Shown: positions 6,109-14,730, numbered from the stretch's first letter. The stretch is DNA of 38,817 nucleotides from Bradyrhizobium sp. 141 (GCF_023074055.1 NZ_JADPKR010000110.1:1-38817); one strand, 5' to 3'. Numbers and translations are program-made. Notes: generated by a model from the letters alone, not told the origin.

Positions 6109-8094
6109 TCACGCTGCATTATCTTCCTGAACCTCGATCCCGGACAAGTATCTGTCGTAAGTCACCTTTAAGTAAGACAACGACGCATCCTTATCGACAT
6201 TTGCCTGCAAATGGTCCTGAACAAAGCGCAGCCTAGCCTTACATTCAGAAATTATCTCGGACCATGTTTTCACCCAGACCTCGATTAAGCCATCCTCCGT
6301 CTGCGAAACCTGCCCCCGGGGCTTATCTTTCTGTCGCGTCCTTACCGAAGCGAAGTCATCCAAATCATTCGACACCACCCAAAATGTCCACCGGGTCTTC
6401 AGGCCCCTAAAGCGTTCGTCTTTCGCAATTGTGTAAGCGTACTTTTCGACTTGGGTAATTTCTTCGGCCCCGACCTTAACGGACGGGCGTTTTAGTTCGA
6501 CCACCAGATGCTCCCGCTCATCCATGCGGTTCTGTGGAACAGAACGGGATAGCATTAGGTCAACGATCCCAGTCTTCCCGTCGATCCGCTTAACAGGCGC
6601 ATCTATAACGGTTTCTCTGCCTATCATTTGGTGGTGCTTGCGCAACACTTCGGTGAGCGACTGGTCATCCACAGTAAGGCTGAATTGCTCTCCAAAAACC
6701 CACGTATTGTTGTCTGCGAGAATGCGATGCAACTGGCTGCGCTCTTTGAGAAGAGCCCTGGTCTCTGCTTCGAAGAGAAGAGCCTCTAACCCGTGAATGA
6801 ACTTCAGGCGATCAGCGACTAGCTTGGATGCGCTTATGATGTTGCCCAGGTCGGCGTCCTCAAGCAGCTTGGCGAGTTCTTGCTGTTTGCGAGGTGGAAG
6901 ATCGAGGACTTCCTTCAAGATGAGTTGCAGCTCATCGGGGCCGCGCTCGATTGCCTGTCGGAGCATGCGGAGTTGGAAAGCTTTTGTTTGGCGTGTCGCC
7001 CCCTCAAAGTCCGCAAGATGCTTGTTCACATTGAGAGCAACGATATCGAAAACTTGCCGTTCGGCAACGTCGACAGGTGTCGTCGGCTCGTCTCGATAGG
7101 GATATACGTCCTCCGCCTTCCATTGCTCGATTTTCGATCGAGCTGCCGATGCGTCCCTCGCCTTAAAATGCGCCTTGATCGCTTCCACCGCTTCGTCATA
7201 AGCCCTTTGAAGCGCAGCATTCAACTCAGCGAGGTCAAGCAAACCTCGCTCCTGTAATTCATCGATGTAAGACGATTTGATGTACGCCGTAAATTGGTGG
7301 CCAGGCGCATGAAAAGAGGGAGCGCTGCGCTGGAACGGGAGGCCGTTTGCGCCGCACAGGAAAATCCACCGATCACAGGGCATCTTCCACTCAATCAGCT
7401 CAACAGACGCCGAGTGAATGCTGTCAGCATCTGCAATATCGGACAAAGACAGGACGTCTCGGTGGGCTATCAGAACCTGAGGGTCGATCCGCTCATGCTC
7501 AAATGAAATGGAGAGGTCCGGATACTCCGTCAGGTACAGCGCAAATATTTGAGCGAGGGAGCTTACTGCAAGGGACGCGTCTAGCGATCTATAAGTGCGA
7601 TCCAGCTCCGTAATGCGAACTTCTACCCCCGTAGGGAAATGCGGATCGGCCTCAATGGGCTCGGAAACCCGAACGTCCACCAGATCATCGCGGATCAGCG
7701 AGAGAGTGTAGCGATATTTTCTGTGGTCCGCATCTTTGTACACAATCGTCCAGTCGGCAACGCGACCCAACGCGAGCGCTTTAAAGCGACCCTTGCCTTC
7801 CTTGCCGTGCAAGATGCCTAATTTTGTCTTCGACCTCGCTCCGCGCGCCTTCCACGATCCTCCTAATTTTCCGAATAGCTGCTCGATCTCATCGTGAGGA
7901 ATGCCATGCCCGTTGTCTCTCACGACAACGGCTTGCATTCCGAGTTCTCCCTTTTCGATCTCAACGTCGATGTGAGTAGCATCAGCATCGCACGCGTTCC
8001 AAATGAGTTCGGCTAACGCTGGAATGGGCTTGCCTGCGGTCATTCGCCGAATATGGTCACTTTCTACTTGGACCTTGAAGTGCATTTCCCCCAT
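6109..8094 (-). CDS. GHKL ATPase fused to a C-terminal PD-(D/E)xK-like nuclease domain, putative defence protein
   Basis: In this 661-residue protein the first ~210 residues form a GHKL (Hsp90/MutL/MORC-type) ATPase. The N box is AELIWNACDADATHI (E29, N33, D36). The G1 box is DNGHGI at 60-65 and the G2 box is HGKEGKGRFKALALG near 96-110. A long helical linker fills roughly 290-470. The last part holds GIVDLML (D512), then HLVVELKRP (E533, K535), followed by QVEKYAYTI and a WTFWVVSNDLDD strand. That is the D...ExK core and Q motif of PD-(D/E)xK nucleases, resembling the Shedu/DUF4263 group. ATP-gated DNA cleavage is inferred, as in several prokaryotic defence proteins. GC content is visibly lower than in the catabolic genes, suggesting transfer. 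No methylase is nearby. Start at 8094 by N-terminal fit. Confidence 0.75.
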   Translation of the reverse strand: MGEMHFKVQVESDHIRRMTAGKPIPALAELIWNACDADATHIDVEIEKGELGMQAVVVRDNGHGIPHDEIEQLFGKLGGSWKARGARSKTKLGILHGKEGKGRFKALALGRVADWTIVYKDADHRKYRYTLSLIRDDLVDVRVSEPIEADPHFPTGVEVRITELDRTYRSLDASLAVSSLAQIFALYLTEYPDLSISFEHERIDPQVLIAHRDVLSLSDIADADSIHSASVELIEWKMPCDRWIFLCGANGLPFQRSAPSFHAPGHQFTAYIKSSYIDELQERGLLDLAELNAALQRAYDEAVEAIKAHFKARDASAARSKIEQWKAEDVYPYRDEPTTPVDVAERQVFDIVALNVNKHLADFEGATRQTKAFQLRMLRQAIERGPDELQLILKEVLDLPPRKQQELAKLLEDADLGNIISASKLVADRLKFIHGLEALLFEAETRALLKERSQLHRILADNNTWVFGEQFSLTVDDQSLTEVLRKHHQMIGRETVIDAPVKRIDGKTGIVDLMLSRSVPQNRMDEREHLVVELKRPSVKVGAEEITQVEKYAYTIAKDERFRGLKTRWTFWVVSNDLDDFASVRTRQKDKPRGQVSQTEDGLIEVWVKTWSEIISECKARLRFVQDHLQANVDKDASLSYLKVTYDRYLSGIEVQEDNAA

Positions 8095-8320
8095 AGATCA
8101 ACGATGCTCCATTACGCTTTCTGCTATGTAAATTGCTTTCGAGCCGCGCGAGCCCAAAGAAAGTTACTTGCCAAGTCCCCGTGGCGTCACTATTGAAACC
8201 GATCCCTGCCGCACGCGCAAGCTGTATCGCCACCTTAGGACGACCGACGACAATTGCTGCGTCGATGGACCTTGGACACCGAGCCATCCCCGGCATCAAG
8301 TGTGCGGAGTGTTAAGCGCT

Positions 8321-9268
8321 ATGCTGTCATCTACGGCCGAAGAGAAGCAGGCAATTGTGGACTACATGAATTGGCAGGCACCCGACCTCGCCGTCGAGTT
8401 CTTGCAGAAGGTCTACGCCGAAACCATCCTCAACCATCAGCATGTCGTGTGGGACGTTCACACCAATGTTGACCGCTGGTGGGTTATAACTAATCCGACC
8501 AACCTGTACTCTCAGGCCCAGTTTCCGAATATGGATTTGGCAGTTACCTTCCACGTTGGTCTATGCCTACGCGTCCCGCGCAGCCAGAAACCGAAGTTGG
8601 CGGAGCTTCCCGTGGAGCCGCTCGCCGCTTGCTTTCGCCACATGTCGGAAGCCTCGGATGCGTTGGCGAGCGCCCAGGAAGTCAGCGACTTCCAAACGGT
8701 CGGCGTCCGTTGCCGTGAGGCGCTACTTGCTTTCACCAGCGCAGCGCAGATCGTGATGCCGTGGGCACTCGACCGGGCGAACAAGCCTAAGCAGGCCGAC
8801 TTCAAGGCTTGGGTGGACCATGTATGTCTCACGAGCCTTGCCGGTAACACGCATGAGCATCGTCGCCATTTGCTCAAGACGTTGCTTGAGGAAGCGTGGC
8901 GTTTTGCCAACTGGCTTACGCACGCCAAAGCCTCAACATGGTACGATGCAGAAGCCGCGACTACGACGGTTGAGCACGCGCTTGGCTTAGCCGCGTCTCA
9001 GGTCATTCGACACGTCCGGGCCGTACCTGAAAGCTGCCCTGCTTGCGGCTCTAATCGGCTCTCGCCGCAACGCGGTTATCACTCAAGTGCTCCCGAACTC
9101 GAATGGGAGCGGCCGACCTGCGATAAATGCGGTTGGCTCGGTGACCCGGTGCCGATCCTTAGCAGCCCTCAGGACTATGCTGATGATGAGGTCTCACCGC
9201 CGGAAGGGGATTGCGTAATTCCCACCGTCCCGCTGCGAGAACTGCGCAAGCCTGGACGAAAGGATTAG
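8321..9268 (+). CDS. Hypothetical protein with C-terminal zinc ribbon, divergent from the GHKL-nuclease
   Basis: The frame is open from 8168, but the ATG at 8321 (MLSSTAEEKQAIVDYMNWQ) is preceded by GGAG at 8306-8309 and gives a sensible 315-residue protein; the 51 residues before it look non-coding. The N-terminal half has conserved-looking blocks (VWDVHTNVDRWWVITNPTNLY, NMDLAVTFHVGLCLRV). The middle is helical (VGVRCREALLAF, EHRRHLLKTLLEEAWRFANWLTH). Near residues 265-300 CPACGSNRLSP and CDKCGW make a four-cysteine zinc ribbon. I do not recognise the family. The 226-base divergent spacer with the GHKL-nuclease suggests the two could be regulated or act together, which is inference. Confidence 0.7.
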   Translation: MLSSTAEEKQAIVDYMNWQAPDLAVEFLQKVYAETILNHQHVVWDVHTNVDRWWVITNPTNLYSQAQFPNMDLAVTFHVGLCLRVPRSQKPKLAELPVEPLAACFRHMSEASDALASAQEVSDFQTVGVRCREALLAFTSAAQIVMPWALDRANKPKQADFKAWVDHVCLTSLAGNTHEHRRHLLKTLLEEAWRFANWLTHAKASTWYDAEAATTTVEHALGLAASQVIRHVRAVPESCPACGSNRLSPQRGYHSSAPELEWERPTCDKCGWLGDPVPILSSPQDYADDEVSPPEGDCVIPTVPLRELRKPGRKD

Positions 9269-9345
9269 TGTTGCGGCCTCTGGTAGGGACACTATTGGGA
9301 CACTAAAGAGCTAAACTGCTGTAATGTTGGATGAAATCACAGCCA

Positions 9346-9370
9346 CCCTTCTCCCACAAGGGGAGAAGGG
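9346..9370. repeat. Short palindrome (REP-like), possible bidirectional terminator
   Basis: CCCTTCTCCC and GGGGAGAAGGG are complementary around a 4-base ACAA centre. The element lies in the spacer between the convergent zinc-ribbon and hydrolase genes and shares its core with the longer repeat at 16303-16443. It could fold in RNA and protect or end both transcripts, but lacks a T run. Confidence 0.7.
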
Positions 9371-9380
9371 AAGAAGAGAG

Positions 9381-10196
9381 CTACTCCGCCAAAAACCTGC
9401 TCACCACCTCGCCGAACTCCAGCGGGGACTGCTCGAACATCCAATGGCCGGCGTTCGGGATCACCGCCCTCTTGGCGCCTGCAATGTGCTCGGCGAGCAC
9501 GCGCCACATCACGGACAGGCTGCCGGTGGTGCCGCCGCCGCCGATCAGCAGTGTCGGCGTCCTGATCGCCTGCGCGTCCGCGAGCGTATAGGGCCTGCGC
9601 TGCTCGTTGATCTGGCCGAGGAACGTCAGCGCGTTGTCGCGCAGTTGCTGCTTGGCCGCCGCCGGCACGCGCCGCCAGGAGCCGTCGCCTTCGATTCCCT
9701 CGTAGAAATTTTGCAGCGCGCCGTCGATATCGCCGGCGCGGATCATCTCGACCGATCGCGCCGTGCGTGCAGCCAGCGGCGGATGCGAGGGCGTGCCTTC
9801 GGGCACCGGCAGGGATGCATCGAGATCGCCGCCCGGCTCGGCCAGCACCAGCTTTCGCAGCAGATCAGGCCGCGCCTGCGCGACGCGGAATGCGATGTGG
9901 CCGCCGCGTGAATGGCCCATCAGGTCGACGGGTGCGGGGGGCCTCACCTGCTCGATGAAGGCAAGCATGTCGGCGACGTGCTGCGCCATCTTGTAATCGT
10001 CGCCGACGGCATCCCAATGCTCGGGAAAGAAATGCCGCAGGCTGACCGCGATCACGCGATGGGCCTTCGACAGCGGGCCGAGCACGGAATACCAGGTGCG
10101 GAAATCCCCGAGTGTGCCGTGCACGCAGACCAGCGGCGGGCCCTCGCCGATTTCGAGATAGGCCATGTCGTAACCGTTGACGCGGAATGTCTGCAT
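9381..10196 (-). CDS. Alpha/beta hydrolase
   Basis: The 271-residue cytosolic protein has the alpha/beta-hydrolase layout: oxyanion-hole HG at residues 26-27 (VCVHGTLGDF), nucleophile Ser96 in GHSRGG, and a C-terminal histidine near 251 (NAGHWMFEQ). The usual Asp after strand 7 is not obvious (TPTLLIGGGGTTGS), so the triad acid may sit after strand 6 (AEPGGDLDAS). The substrate is probably an ester or a carbon-carbon bond in a ring-cleavage product. It is a full-length paralogue of the next upstream gene, 17 bases away, with which it forms a two-gene minus-strand unit. Confidence 0.85.
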   Translation of the reverse strand: MQTFRVNGYDMAYLEIGEGPPLVCVHGTLGDFRTWYSVLGPLSKAHRVIAVSLRHFFPEHWDAVGDDYKMAQHVADMLAFIEQVRPPAPVDLMGHSRGGHIAFRVAQARPDLLRKLVLAEPGGDLDASLPVPEGTPSHPPLAARTARSVEMIRAGDIDGALQNFYEGIEGDGSWRRVPAAAKQQLRDNALTFLGQINEQRRPYTLADAQAIRTPTLLIGGGGTTGSLSVMWRVLAEHIAGAKRAVIPNAGHWMFEQSPLEFGEVVSRFLAE

Positions 10197-10213
10197 GTTC
10201 AGCTCGCCAAAAC

Positions 10214-11032
10214 TTAACTTGCTAAGAAATCCAAGACCACTTCGGAGAATCTCTGCGGCGCCTGCTCGAACATCGGATGCGTCGCGTTCGGGATGGTCGC
10301 CGTCTTGGAATAGGGCACATGCGCGGCGAGCGCATGCAACACCTTTGGCAGCAGCCCCTTGGTCCGGGCGCCCAGGATGAACAGCGTCGGCATTTTGATG
10401 GACTCCGCATCCGCCTTCGAGAACGGCGGGCGATTGTCGCGGACCTGGCCGATCAGGGTGAAAGCGTTGTCGCGAAGGTTCTGTTTCACCATGGCCGGCA
10501 GCCGCGGCCAGGTGCCGGCGCCCTCCAGCGTGTCGACGAAGACGGCGAGGCCGCCGTCGACATCGCCGGCCGCGATCTTCTCGGCCGAGGCGGTGAAGCG
10601 CGCCAGCAGCGGCGAGGGGCCGCCGACGTAGTCCGGATCGAGGCTCGCATCGAGCTCGCCCCCGGGCTCGGCCAGGATCAGCCGCCGCAGCAGGTCTGGA
10701 CGCCGTTGCGCCATGCGGAAGCAGATGTGCCCGCCGCGGGAATGGCCCATCAGGTCGACCGGGCCGAGGTCCAGCTTCTCGATGAAGGCGATGAGGTCCT
10801 CGACATGCTGCGCGATCGAATAGGTGTCACTGAGGCCGTCCCAGCGGTCCGGGAAGAAGTGCCTCAGGCTGACGGCGATCACCCGGTGCCGCTGCGTCAG
10901 CAAGCCGAGCACGCAGCCCCAGACACGGAAGTCGTTCAGCGAGCCGTGCACGCAGACCAGCGGCGGGCGGCCTCTGTCTTCGCCCACGTCGAGATAGGGC
11001 ATGTCGTATCCGTTGACGTGGAGGCTTTGCAT
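10214..11032 (-). CDS. Alpha/beta hydrolase, paralogue of the neighbouring hydrolase
   Basis: Translated from the ATG at 11032 (MQSLHVNGYDMPYLDVGE), the product has 272 residues and aligns with its neighbour over its whole length, for example VNGYDM..YL, VCVHG.L.DFR.W, VIAVSLRHFFP..WD, DLMGHSRGGH and MFEQ.P..F.EVV. The nucleophile is Ser in GHSRGG and the histidine is in NATHPMFEQ. As in the paralogue, the canonical strand-7 acid is missing (FILGARTKG). The frame stays open upstream to 11761, but that part is antisense to the methyltransferase gene and non-coding. Tandem duplication is clear; the substrate is not. Confidence 0.85.
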   Translation of the reverse strand: MQSLHVNGYDMPYLDVGEDRGRPPLVCVHGSLNDFRVWGCVLGLLTQRHRVIAVSLRHFFPDRWDGLSDTYSIAQHVEDLIAFIEKLDLGPVDLMGHSRGGHICFRMAQRRPDLLRRLILAEPGGELDASLDPDYVGGPSPLLARFTASAEKIAAGDVDGGLAVFVDTLEGAGTWPRLPAMVKQNLRDNAFTLIGQVRDNRPPFSKADAESIKMPTLFILGARTKGLLPKVLHALAAHVPYSKTATIPNATHPMFEQAPQRFSEVVLDFLAS

Positions 11033-11167
11033 TCTGGACTCGCGAGGCGGCGGAACTCCTGTGCAAGATTCCCGGAAACCGGGTGGATCGCAACTATTTC
11101 CAAGCCTAGATTTAGCGGGAGATGAAACTGGGGGCATGCGACAAGGACGCAAGCCAGGAACCAAGCC

Positions 11168-11710
11168 ATGACCGACCAGCATTTTGCCCTGTTCGACACC
11201 AGGATCGGCCTTTGCGCCACCGCCTGGGGCCCGCGCGGCATCAACGGCACGCAATTGCCGATGGGCGGCGAGCAGAAGATCCGCACCCGCATCAGTCAGC
11301 GCCATGCCGAGGCGACCGAAGCCGAGCCGACCGCCGAAGTCCAGCAGGCGATCGATCGCATCGTCAAGCTGCTCGCGGGCGAGCCGGACGATCTCACCGA
11401 CATCCCGCTCGATCTCGACGGGGTGCCCGACTTCAACCGCGGCGTCTACGAGATCGCCCGCGCGATCCCGCCGGGCAGGACCGTCACCTATGGCGATATC
11501 GCCAAGCAGCTCGGCGGCGTCCAGCTGTCGCGCGACGTCGGTCAGGCGCTCGGCCGCAACCCGTGCCCGATCGTCGTGCCCTGCCATCGCGTGCTCGCCG
11601 CCGGCAACAAGCCCGGCGGATTCTCGGCCAACGGCGGCGTGGTGACGAAGCTGAAGATGCTCGAGATCGAAGGCGCGCTGGTGAACCACACGCCGAATTT
11701 GTTCGATTAA
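11168..11710 (+). CDS. ogt: Methylated-DNA--[protein]-cysteine S-methyltransferase (Ogt/Ada C-terminal type)
   Basis: The 180-residue protein repairs O6-alkylguanine by moving the alkyl group to its own cysteine. The active-site PCHR motif is present (CPIVVPCHRVLAAG), together with the helix-turn-helix DNA-binding segment before it (GRTVTYGDIAKQLG, SRDVGQALGRNPCP) and GGFSANGGVVTKLKMLEIEGAL after it. An N-terminal ~80-residue ribonuclease-like domain precedes this, so it is the two-domain Ogt form without the Ada AraC part. It is transcribed divergently from the hydrolase pair and is followed by a palindromic repeat. Confidence 0.92.
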   Translation: MTDQHFALFDTRIGLCATAWGPRGINGTQLPMGGEQKIRTRISQRHAEATEAEPTAEVQQAIDRIVKLLAGEPDDLTDIPLDLDGVPDFNRGVYEIARAIPPGRTVTYGDIAKQLGGVQLSRDVGQALGRNPCPIVVPCHRVLAAGNKPGGFSANGGVVTKLKMLEIEGALVNHTPNLFD

Positions 11711-11728
11711 GGATACTTGCGCAGGCGT

Positions 11729-11820
11729 CGTAGGGTGGGCAAAGCGAAGCGTGCCCACCACTTCGGTCGTGACTTTGAAAGGTGGTGGGCACGGCGCTTC
11801 GCGCCTTTGCCCACCCTACG
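11729..11820. repeat. Long palindromic intergenic repeat, family A
   Basis: CGTAGGGTGGGC and GCCCACCCTACG bound a ~92-base element. Its arms also contain GCGAAGCGTGCCCACC and the complementary GGTGGGCACGGCGCTTCGC. Copies with the same ends lie at 21818-21910 and 23204-23300. It separates the convergent ogt and acyl-CoA synthetase genes and could form a cruciform or a long RNA hairpin. Confidence 0.9.
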
Positions 11821-11829
11821 GATCCTGCC

Positions 11830-13374
11830 TCAAATCTTCGCCGCCGTCTTCGGCCAATATTTGTCACGCAGATGCCGCTTCACCAGCTTGCCCGTCGGCG
11901 TGCGCGGTAGCTCGGGCTCGAAATCGATCGAGCGGGGGCACTTGATCGCGGAGAGGCGGCCCTTGCAGTAGGCGATCAAATCGGCCTCGAAGGCCTTGCC
12001 GGCGCGGCTCATGTCGTGCGGCTGCACCACCGCCTTCACCTCTTCGCCCATCTCCTCGTTCGGCACGCCGAACACGGCGACATCGGCGACCTCAGGGTGG
12101 GTGATCAGCGCGTCCTCGGTCTCCTGTGGGTAGATGTTCACGCCGCCGGAGATGATCATGTAGGACTTGCGGTCGGTGAGATAGAGGAAGCCATCCTTGT
12201 CGAGATAGCCGACGTCGCCGAGCGTCGACCAGCCCTTGGCGTTGTAGGCCTTCTTCGTCTTCTCGGGATCGTTATGATAGGTAAAGGCGGGCGCGTCGGC
12301 GAAGTAGACCGTGCCGATCTCGCCGAGCGGCTGCTCCTCGTCGTTCTCGTCGAGAATCTTGATCTTGCCGACCACGGCGCGGCCGACACTGCCGCGGTGC
12401 TCCAGCCATTGCGGCGAACTGCAGACAGTGACGCCGTTGCCCTCCGAGCCGGCGTAATACTCGATCAGGATCGGTCCCCACCACTCGATCATCTTTGCTT
12501 TGACGTCGACCGGGCAGGGGGCGGCAGCGTGGATGGCGCCCTTGAGCGTGGAGACGTTGTACTTGGTGCGAACGTCGTCCGGCAGTTTCAGCATGCGCAC
12601 GAACATGGTCGGCACGAGCTGCGACTGCGTGACCTTGTATTTCTCGACCAGCTTCAGGAAATCTTCGGCGTCAAAGTGCTCCATGATGATCGATGTGCCG
12701 CCAAGCACGATCGCCATCATGTTGAAGCGTAGGGGAGCGGCGTGATAGAGCGGCGCCGGTGACAGATAGGCGCTCTCGGCGTTCATGCCGCACATGTCGG
12801 CGCAGAGCACGCGCAGAAGCGGATTCGGCTCGTCGATCGCTTTGCCCTCGAAGGCCTTCTTGACGCCCTTGGGCCGGCCGGTGGTGCCGGACGAATACAG
12901 CATGTCGTAGCCGGCCACCTCGTCGGCGATCGGCGTCGTCGGCTGCGCGGCGGCCTCCTTGTCGTAGGAGCGGAAGCCCGGCAGGGGCTCGTCCATCATG
13001 TAGAAGATCGGCTCGCCGGCGGCGCCCTTGATCAGGCCCTTGATCTGGTCGGCGCATTTCGGCGTGGTGATCACGACCTTGGCGCCGCAATCAGCGATGA
13101 TGTAGTCGATCTCGTCCTGCTTCAGATAGCGGCTGATCGCGGTGTAATAGAGCCCGCTGCGCTGTGCGGCCCAGCAGAGCTCCATGAAGGCGAGACGGTT
13201 CTCCATCAACAGCGCGATGTGGTCGCCGGCCTTCAGCCCGAGTGAGCGGAACAGATGCGCGCCCTGGTTCGAAAGCTCGTCGAGCTCGCGATAGGTGATC
13301 GCCTTGCCGGTGCCGGCCATCTGATAGGCGATCTTGTTCGGCGTGGTGCGGGCGTGGATGGAGGGGTGGGTCAT
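11830..13374 (-). CDS. Acyl-CoA synthetase (AMP-forming, FadD-like)
   Basis: The 514 residues make a complete ANL-superfamily ligase that forms acyl-AMP and then acyl-CoA from a carboxylic acid. The P-loop is LYSSGTTGRPKGVKK (~160-175). The A5 motif is YYAGSEGNG. The A7/A8 hinge region is STLGDVGYLDKDGFLYLTDRKSYMII, followed by SGGVNIYPQE. The catalytic lysine lies in PRTPTGKLVKR near the end. Chain-length or ring specificity cannot be deduced. Its place beside the thiolase and the TetR-controlled beta-oxidation genes suggests it activates the substrate of that pathway. The thiolase lies upstream on the same strand with a repeat between. Confidence 0.9.
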   Translation of the reverse strand: MTHPSIHARTTPNKIAYQMAGTGKAITYRELDELSNQGAHLFRSLGLKAGDHIALLMENRLAFMELCWAAQRSGLYYTAISRYLKQDEIDYIIADCGAKVVITTPKCADQIKGLIKGAAGEPIFYMMDEPLPGFRSYDKEAAAQPTTPIADEVAGYDMLYSSGTTGRPKGVKKAFEGKAIDEPNPLLRVLCADMCGMNAESAYLSPAPLYHAAPLRFNMMAIVLGGTSIIMEHFDAEDFLKLVEKYKVTQSQLVPTMFVRMLKLPDDVRTKYNVSTLKGAIHAAAPCPVDVKAKMIEWWGPILIEYYAGSEGNGVTVCSSPQWLEHRGSVGRAVVGKIKILDENDEEQPLGEIGTVYFADAPAFTYHNDPEKTKKAYNAKGWSTLGDVGYLDKDGFLYLTDRKSYMIISGGVNIYPQETEDALITHPEVADVAVFGVPNEEMGEEVKAVVQPHDMSRAGKAFEADLIAYCKGRLSAIKCPRSIDFEPELPRTPTGKLVKRHLRDKYWPKTAAKI

Positions 13375-13389
13375 GGCGTGTCCTCAAAA

Positions 13390-13478
13390 CGCGAATGGCG
13401 AATAGCGAATTGCGAGTAGGGAAGAACAGAGCCGCTCTTCGCTAATCACCATTCGCTACTCGCCACTCACTACTCGCT
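13390..13478. repeat. Palindromic repeat with internal GCGAAT(N) tandem units
   Basis: The left arm repeats a 7-base unit (GCGAATG, GCGAATA, GCGAATT, GCGAGTA). The right arm carries the complementary CATTCGC/TACTCGC/CACTCAC series. The whole could fold into a long imperfect hairpin. It fills the spacer between the thiolase and the acyl-CoA synthetase. It is a different family from the other palindromes in this window. Confidence 0.75.
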
Positions 13479-13488
13479 CTTGTCTTCC

Positions 13489-14661
13489 CTACAACCGCTC
13501 CACGATCGTCACATTCGCCATGCCGCCGCCTTCGCACATGGTCTGCAGGCCATAGCGCTTGCCGCGCTGGTGCAGGGCGTGGACCAGCGTGGTCATCAGC
13601 TTGGTGCCGGAGCCGCCGAGCGGATGGCCGAGCGCGATGGCACCGCCGTTGATGTTGAGACGCGCGGGATCCGCGCCAGTGGTCTTCAGCCAGCCGGTCG
13701 GCACTGAGGCGAAGGCCTCGTTGACTTCGAAGAGGTCGATGTCGTCGACCTTCATGCCGGCCTTCTCCAGCGCGCGCTTGGTGGCGTGCAGCGGCGCGTC
13801 GAGCATGATGACGGGATCGCCGCCGGTCATGGTCATGTGGTGGATGCGCGCGAGCGGCTTGACGCCGAGCTGCTTGAGGCCGCGCTCGTTCACAACCATC
13901 ACGCCGGAAGCGCCGTCGCAGATCTGGCTGGCGCTGGCAGCGGTGAGCTTGCCGTTCTCGGCGATCAGCTTCACGCCCTTGATGCCGTCGAGAGTGACGT
14001 CGAAGCGGATACCCTCGTCGATGTGGTGGGTGTCCTTCGAGCCGTCGGCGCGGGTGATTTCGAGCGGCACGATCTCCTTCTTGAAGTGGCCGGCTTGGGT
14101 CGCCGCGATCGCGCGCTGATGGCTGTTGAAAGAGTACTCGTCGAGATCATCCTTCGACAGGCCGTACTTCTCAGCCATCATTTCGGCGCCGGTGAACTGG
14201 CTGAACACAATGTTGGGATACTTCGCCTCGATGCCAGGGCTCTTGTAATTGCCAAAGCCGTTCTTGGCCGGAAGCTGCGACGACAGGCCCATCGGCACGC
14301 GCGTCATCGATTCCACGCCCGCGGCGATCACGACGTCCATGGTGCCGGACATCACGGCTTGGGCTGCGAAGTGCAGCGCCTGCTGCGAGGAGCCGCACTG
14401 GCGGTCGATCGAGGTGCCGGGCACGCTCTCCGGCAGCTTCGAGGCCATGATCGCGTTGCGCGCGACGTTGTTGGACTGTTCGCCGACCTGCATCACGCAG
14501 CCCATGATCACGTCCTCGACCAGGGCGGGATCGACCTTGGTGCGATCGACCAGCTCGTCCAGTACCTTGGCGGCGAGATCGGCCGGATGCCAGCCGGCGA
14601 GGCGGCCCCCCTTGCGCCCGCCCGCGGTGCGCGCAGCGGCGACGATGTAAGCCTCGGCCAT
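13489..14661 (-). CDS. Acetyl-CoA C-acyltransferase (thiolase)
   Basis: This 390-residue thiolase has all catalytic residues: nucleophile Cys89 in SIDRQCGSS, the His of GGAIALGHPLGGSG (~346) and the second Cys in QTMCEGGGMAN (~376). It cleaves 3-ketoacyl-CoA with CoA, releasing acetyl-CoA or propionyl-CoA, as the last step of beta-oxidation. The sequence type (VGEQSNNVARNA, FNSHQRAIAATQAGHF) is that of the FadA/FadI-like thiolases found in fatty-acid, steroid and aromatic side-chain clusters. It is divergent from the TetR gene and shares its promoter region with the palindromic operator. Confidence 0.92.
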   Translation of the reverse strand: MAEAYIVAAARTAGGRKGGRLAGWHPADLAAKVLDELVDRTKVDPALVEDVIMGCVMQVGEQSNNVARNAIMASKLPESVPGTSIDRQCGSSQQALHFAAQAVMSGTMDVVIAAGVESMTRVPMGLSSQLPAKNGFGNYKSPGIEAKYPNIVFSQFTGAEMMAEKYGLSKDDLDEYSFNSHQRAIAATQAGHFKKEIVPLEITRADGSKDTHHIDEGIRFDVTLDGIKGVKLIAENGKLTAASASQICDGASGVMVVNERGLKQLGVKPLARIHHMTMTGGDPVIMLDAPLHATKRALEKAGMKVDDIDLFEVNEAFASVPTGWLKTTGADPARLNINGGAIALGHPLGGSGTKLMTTLVHALHQRGKRYGLQTMCEGGGMANVTIVERL

Positions 14662-14730
14662 ATCGGTCTCTCCCTGAATTCTTGATTGGGTTGGTTGTCG
14701 GGGACGGATTTAAGGGACGGGAGATCGTTT

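Noticed and set aside
8057..8299. Minus-strand 80-codon frame upstream of the GHKL gene
   Set aside because: It overlaps the start of the GHKL gene in another frame and has no recognisable motif or ribosome binding site.
11033..11761. Upstream extension of the second alpha/beta hydrolase frame
   Set aside because: It runs antisense across the ogt gene, where long frames in GC-rich DNA are expected; the ATG at 11032 matches the paralogue's start.
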